A DNA stretch of 10,208 bases, from assembly GCA_937884235.1 (NCBI GenBank), contig CALGBT010000643.1:1-10208 (forward strand), read 5' to 3'. Origin of the DNA: an uncultured Pseudomonadota bacterium (GTDB taxonomy: Bacteria; Myxococcota_A; UBA9042; CAIXZC01). The stretch's first letter is position 1. Each line of letters opens with the position of its first letter. The notes beneath the pieces were generated by a model. It was not told the origin of the DNA. It did no database searches and saw only the letters and a program-made list of their open reading frames with translations. The position numbers and the translations under genes were made by a program. Positions 7,050-10,208 of the stretch are shown here, piece after piece.

Positions 7050-7312
7050 GTGTTCAGCGCAGGCGGCCCCACCCGGTCTCTTCTAAGGCACTTCCAAGCC
7101 ACGCAGAGATCCCTCCGGCGGCAGGCCGCCGTTCGGGATGACATTGCCGAGTGTGGGGACCGGAACTTGAGAATCAAATCAGGGATGCGCCCGCGCAGGC
7201 GGCAATGTCGCAATTGGCCGAACTTCCACGATCCTCCTTCGTACGCAGCCGACGGTAATTTTGGAACCCACGCTTGGGGGCCGCGTCTAGCCGGCCCTGT
7301 TGGGAGGACGCG

Positions 7313-7423
7313 ATGAAATCCAAATGGCTGCTCGTGCTGATGCTCACGGTACTCTTTCAATCCCCGAGCCCGTCAACCAGGAAGTCGACAATCCAGCCCT
7401 TGTACTCCTCGAATTCGGCATAG
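7313..7423 (+). pseudogene. 5' remnant of a secreted-protein gene (RBS plus signal peptide)
   Basis: GGGAGG at 7302-7307 stands 5 nt before ATG at 7313. The peptide starts MKSKWLLVLMLTVLFQS, a well-formed Sec signal with a Lys-containing n-region and an 11-residue hydrophobic core. From about 7357 the frame runs antisense through the end of the minus-strand hydrolase gene and stops at TAG 7421-7423 after 36 codons. The last 20 or so residues (PSPSTRKSTIQPLY and on) are therefore most likely read-through of foreign sequence. The simplest reading is that the rest of a plus-strand secreted-protein gene was lost when the hydrolase operon was joined here. A chance start with a good RBS, or a real 36-aa secreted peptide, are alternatives. 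Confidence 0.4.
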
Positions 7424-8301
7424 AGATCGGCGGGGAGTTCGTCCGGATAGGAGTACTCTCGGGGTTCATCATCGACCTTGTAAGACGGCACCGGAATGTT
7501 GTTGTGGGTGGCCCCTTCAACCTTGTGAAAACGGTTGGCCGGATGATTCGCTTTGACGGCACTCCAGATCCGTTGGCCGTGGGCCACGTCGATGCGCTTG
7601 TCCGCAGTACCGTGCATTACCATGAACGGCAAGTCGATACGCGCGGCTCGGCCGGCAGTATCAAATTCGGTATCGGCAAACCAGGAGCCCTGAAAGTCAT
7701 AGTAGCCTGCCATATCGGCCATCTGGTCAACGCTGCTGAAGGTGGCTTCGACGATGCAGGCTGCGACCTTGCGACCGCTCTCCTCTGAGCAGAGATAGAC
7801 AGCCGCAGCGCCCCCCAGCGAGTACCCCACGGAAACAATGGTCCCGACCCCTGGTTGCGTCTTCGCATAGTCATATGCCGCGACCACATCCTCGTACATG
7901 TTGGTCTCGCTGGTCTCGCCGCTGCTGGCGCCATAGCCGCGATAGTCATACATGAGCACGTTGAAGCCCATGTCCTCCCAGTACCCCAGCCGATAAACAT
8001 ACTTGAGCATGTTGTTGTACCGACCATGGGAGAAAATCACCGTGATGCCCTTGTCTGCCGCCAGTGCCGGGTCAAGCTTGGCTTCATCCCGGGCCACGAA
8101 GAGGACATGAATCTCGTCCCCGCTCTCCCCAACCGGTATCAGTTCGCTGGTAATCCGATCGGGGGGAATCCCGTCCAGGTCCTCAGACGAGAAGTCGTAC
8201 TCCTCCAGCGTCGCCGGCACCCCGTCCCAGAGGAAGAAATCGAGTTTGACGCAACCGGTTGCAGCAACCACAACGAGGATCGCGATTACCAGTCTACTCA
8301 T
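7357..8301 (-). CDS. Alpha/beta-hydrolase lipoprotein
   Basis: A 314-aa serine hydrolase of the alpha/beta fold, probably lipid-anchored in the envelope. The ATG at 8301 is preceded by AAGGAGG and gives MSRLVIAILVVVAATGC, a classical lipobox with Cys 17. The frame stays open upstream but adds about 100 residues that carry no signal and overlap the previous gene. Visible catalytic elements: SHGRYNN (91-97) for the oxyanion region, DYRGYGASSGET (119-130), the nucleophile elbow GYSLGG with Ser161, Asp234 in HGTADKRI, and His266 in GATHNN. This arrangement resembles the BEM46/ABHD and S9-peptidase-like hydrolases, whose substrates vary (esters, peptides), so the substrate is unknown. The gene overlaps the end of the upstream gene by 8 bp (ATGAGTAG), implying translational coupling. 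Its C terminus (FLVDGLGD) ends exactly where a truncated plus-strand gene begins to overlap. Confidence 0.88.
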   Translation of the reverse strand: MSRLVIAILVVVAATGCVKLDFFLWDGVPATLEEYDFSSEDLDGIPPDRITSELIPVGESGDEIHVLFVARDEAKLDPALAADKGITVIFSHGRYNNMLKYVYRLGYWEDMGFNVLMYDYRGYGASSGETSETNMYEDVVAAYDYAKTQPGVGTIVSVGYSLGGAAAVYLCSEESGRKVAACIVEATFSSVDQMADMAGYYDFQGSWFADTEFDTAGRAARIDLPFMVMHGTADKRIDVAHGQRIWSAVKANHPANRFHKVEGATHNNIPVPSYKVDDEPREYSYPDELPADLYAEFEEYKGWIVDFLVDGLGD

Positions 8302-8965
8302 GGTCTCCCTCCTTGCTTCCGGAAAGGCGAATACGGTACTTGACCCCCAGCAGGCAACCCACGGCACCAGCCTCCCCGGGAGAGACATAATCCACCACTG
8401 ATGAAAAGGTATCGAACCAGGGCGTGAACCAGACCCCTGATGCGGCCAGGGTCCAGTTGCCCAGGTCCGCTTCGAAACCGGCAAAGAAATTGCCCAGCAG
8501 GCGACCACCCCAGGCATCGACGGCGAATTCGGCCCCGGCATAGGGCGTGAACCACCCGAAGGTGTATCCCCCAGCAATGTCCAGGGTGGGCGAAATTCGG
8601 GCCCCATCTTTGAAATCAGTCAACAGGATCGCCCCGGCCTGGGTGGCGAGGTTGGGGCCGTTGCGCCCTTCGTGCTTGACCAGCCCATAAGTGACGCCGG
8701 CATCAAGGGCCATGAAGCCACCCATGCCAAGGGGCAACAGATTGAGGTGGGACGCCACATCTATTCGTTCGGTCAAGCCGTACCTAGCGCCCAGGGGCAG
8801 ATTGGGAATGGGCATGACCGGCCCCAGATTGGTGATTAGCGGGCCGCCCAGATTTCCCTCGAGTTGCAGGACTCCTTGGCCCACAGTGCGCCCCGCATGG
8901 GCCGGTGTACAGCTACTACCAATTGCCCCGACCAACACCATCAGCAACAATCCCCGTTTGAGCAT
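8294..8965 (-). CDS. Small exported protein, probably outer-membrane/barrel-like
   Basis: A 223-aa protein I do not recognise as a named family. The ATG at 8965 has AAAGGAGG upstream. The N terminus MLKRGLLLMVLVGAIGSSC is a signal peptide. Processing could be by signal peptidase II at Cys19 (the preceding Gly-Ser-Ser is a poor lipobox) or by signal peptidase I after AHA at 24. The mature part has alternating Gly/aromatic-rich stretches, such as LGARYGLTERIDV (58-70), AGVTYGLV (89-96), GGYTFGWFTPYAGAEF (132-147), GNFFAGFEADL (158-168) and LLGVKYRIRL (205-214). This pattern suits short amphipathic beta strands of an outer-membrane barrel. It lies 16 bp after the EEP gene and overlaps the hydrolase gene start by 8 bp, so it is the middle gene of an operon. 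A soluble or lipid-anchored beta protein remains possible. Confidence 0.8.
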   Translation of the reverse strand: MLKRGLLLMVLVGAIGSSCTPAHAGRTVGQGVLQLEGNLGGPLITNLGPVMPIPNLPLGARYGLTERIDVASHLNLLPLGMGGFMALDAGVTYGLVKHEGRNGPNLATQAGAILLTDFKDGARISPTLDIAGGYTFGWFTPYAGAEFAVDAWGGRLLGNFFAGFEADLGNWTLAASGVWFTPWFDTFSSVVDYVSPGEAGAVGCLLGVKYRIRLSGSKEGDHE

Positions 8966-8981
8966 TGCTTCCTCCTTTTCC

Positions 8982-10190
8982 CTAGTCGAGCACAATATCC
9001 GCAAGCAGAATGTCGTGGTCAGACAAAGCTACACCGTCAGGCCTGGGCACCGGTCTAACCCTCGGGCGATGGGCAATTCGGCCATCGCCATCGCCATCGC
9101 AACCATCTCCAGCGCCCAGCGCACTCAGTCCCCGGCCTGCCATCCAGTCCAAACGCCCCCGCGCCTTGCCACCCCATTTGGCGGTGAGCCTTTGGGCCAG
9201 CCGCACCAGCATTTCCGGAACGTGTTCGCGCATCTCCGACACGCTATGCGGGCAATGCAGGTCATAGCGAAAAGTCTCCCGGGAGAGGTCATTGAAATTC
9301 CGCCATGCAAATCCGTGCTCCTCCAATCTGTCGAAGAGCCCCTTCTCGTAGCGTTCGTAGGGGTGGAGGTAGTGGTGGAAAATGTGGCCAATCCCCCCCC
9401 GCATGACCTTGCCACCCACGGACAGCGCAGTTTTTGCCCCGCCGACATCAAAGGTAGTGGCATTGAAGTCACCGCCAATGAGCACCCGCTCCCGGCCTTT
9501 GACCGCGGCCAGAATATCCTCCATTTGCGCCTCTCGCTGCCGGCAGGTCGCGACGGAATCAAGATGAGTTGTCACCAGCGAAATCACCCCGAGGGGGGTC
9601 TCCACGTCAACGCACAGAGCCTTCTTGTGCCCGAGGCGAGGCTCCGATTTGCTTTCGAACTTGTCCCGCGTCACGTGAATTGAGCAGTTACTGGCAGCCC
9701 GGATGGGATAGCGACTGAGAACAGCATTCCCATGCATGCCCAGCGTGTTACCGAGAGCTTGTTCGCCATCCCGAAAGTCGCCGTGATTGAGGCAGAGATA
9801 CGAATTGCCAAATACCCATTCGAACCCCAGTGCCGCGGCAATCTCAGCGGGCACGTTGCGATTCCCCGAGCGGGCCATCCCCACGTCAACTTCGCACAGC
9901 AGAAGCGCATCCAGGGTGGCGAATTCCGGGTCGTCCAACATCCACCTGATAGTGGCATCAAGATGGCGACCACGCGCCAGGTTCCACGATGCCACACGCA
10001 GAAAGGAGCGCTCCGGACGAGCTGCCGGCACCTCCGGACGTCCGGAAACCAGAGCCTCTGTCAATGCCCGGATGCGGTGGGCATGTTCACCATAGAGGGG
10101 CGAGGCTTCCAAAGCAGAGCGTCGGCGCAAACCCGCAAGCTCAGCCAGGATTCCCGGGGGTATTGGTGCTGGAAGAATACGAACACGCAC
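8982..10190 (-). CDS. Endonuclease/exonuclease/phosphatase (EEP) family metal-dependent hydrolase, possibly 5'-partial
   Basis: The visible 402 residues contain the EEP superfamily motifs in order: RVASWNLARGR (65-75, Asn70), LLCEVDVGMARSGNR (98-111, Glu100 as metal ligand), HGNAVLSRYP (153-162), TTHLDS (207-212), IGGDFNATT (238-246, Asp241/Asn243), RLDWM (346-350) and SDHD (390-393, catalytic Asp391-His392). The family cleaves phosphodiester bonds in nucleic acids, sphingolipids or phosphoinositides, so the substrate cannot be told from motifs. GTG at 10190 is the first start in the window, but it lacks an RBS and the frame is open to the right edge, so the gene may start further out. An Asp-Gly run DGDGDG (365-370) lies between RLDWM and SDHD. 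The stop is 16 bp before the next gene, whose RBS overlaps this gap; it is the first visible gene of a three-gene operon. Confidence 0.85.
   Translation of the reverse strand: MRVRILPAPIPPGILAELAGLRRRSALEASPLYGEHAHRIRALTEALVSGRPEVPAARPERSFLRVASWNLARGRHLDATIRWMLDDPEFATLDALLLCEVDVGMARSGNRNVPAEIAAALGFEWVFGNSYLCLNHGDFRDGEQALGNTLGMHGNAVLSRYPIRAASNCSIHVTRDKFESKSEPRLGHKKALCVDVETPLGVISLVTTHLDSVATCRQREAQMEDILAAVKGRERVLIGGDFNATTFDVGGAKTALSVGGKVMRGGIGHIFHHYLHPYERYEKGLFDRLEEHGFAWRNFNDLSRETFRYDLHCPHSVSEMREHVPEMLVRLAQRLTAKWGGKARGRLDWMAGRGLSALGAGDGCDGDGDGRIAHRPRVRPVPRPDGVALSDHDILLADIVLD
9081..9098. repeat. Hexanucleotide microsatellite (three copies) inside the EEP gene
   Basis: Three perfect copies of GCCATC on the plus strand encode (Asp-Gly)x3 at residues 365-370 of the EEP protein. 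A seventh-to-tenth residue match on the upstream side (Gly-Asp-Gly-Cys) extends the acidic loop. Copy-number changes by slippage would stay in frame. Confidence 0.7.
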
Positions 10191-10208
10191 GACAGCGCGG
10201 TGCGAACA

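Larger units (their letters stand above)
6981..7312. other. Non-coding interval with small inverted repeats
   Basis: This stretch has no convincing gene on either strand. It holds a leader and possible promoter of the 1018-aa lipoprotein (6981-7049) and a GC hairpin CGGCGG/CCGCCG (7116-7131, 4-nt loop). A perfect 10-bp inverted repeat pairs GACATTGCCG (7140-7149) with CGGCAATGTC (7200-7209). A second GC hairpin, GGGCCG/CGGCCC (7278-7297, 8-nt loop), lies just before the plus-strand RBS at 7302. None of the hairpins is followed by a T tract, so ordinary intrinsic terminators are not seen. One of them may end the hydrolase operon by another mechanism. Confidence 0.5.

Noticed and set aside
7116..7131. 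Intrinsic terminator for the hydrolase operon
   Set aside because: The CGGCGG/CCGCCG stem is good, but no T tract follows on either strand, so it is kept only as a hairpin in the interval description.
8302..8607. N-terminal extension of the alpha/beta-hydrolase to 8607
   Set aside because: The extra residues overlap the preceding gene in another frame, are Pro/Trp/Ser-rich without domain features, and would hide the lipobox at the ATG at 8301.

Overview
The window looks like part of a GC-rich chromosome from a Myxococcota-type (former deltaproteobacterial) bacterium. Two lines of evidence point that way. A C-terminal tail with the layout of a MYXO-CTERM sorting signal lies at the left edge, and two very large, cysteine-rich, MopE-motif lipoproteins of the kind common in that group fill most of the window. 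No species can be named from the sequence alone.

Layout. At 2-151 (+) is the last 49 codons of a gene that starts outside the window; it ends in a Gly-Cys motif, a hydrophobic helix and an Arg-rich tail. Converging on it are two paralogous minus-strand lipoprotein genes, 3924-6980 (1018 aa) and 205-3810 (1201 aa). Each appears to have its own promoter. Between 6981 and 7312 is non-coding DNA with small inverted repeats. At 7313 a plus-strand RBS, ATG and signal peptide run straight into the 3' end of the next minus-strand gene and stop after 36 codons, which looks like the remnant of a lost secreted-protein gene. From 7357 to the right edge is a compact minus-strand operon: an endonuclease/exonuclease/phosphatase (EEP) family protein (8982 to at least 10190), a small exported barrel-like protein (8294-8965) and an alpha/beta-hydrolase lipoprotein (7357-8301). 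These genes are separated by 16 bp and then an 8-bp overlap.

How the parts relate. The two large lipoproteins share the same plan: lipoprotein signal, acidic linker, conserved cysteine-rich head, MopE-like CNxIDDDCDGEVD motif, four repeat half-units, a conserved interruption, then a long run of alternating 25- and 26-residue four-cysteine half-units (18 in one, 16 in the other). They end in unrelated C-terminal domains: a fibrinogen-like domain in one and an unrecognised cysteine-rich domain in the other. This looks like a lipid-anchored, disulfide-stiffened stalk carrying interchangeable tips at the cell surface. That reading is inference from architecture; no function is demonstrated. The EEP/hydrolase operon is probably a separate unit with housekeeping-like or envelope-associated hydrolytic roles.
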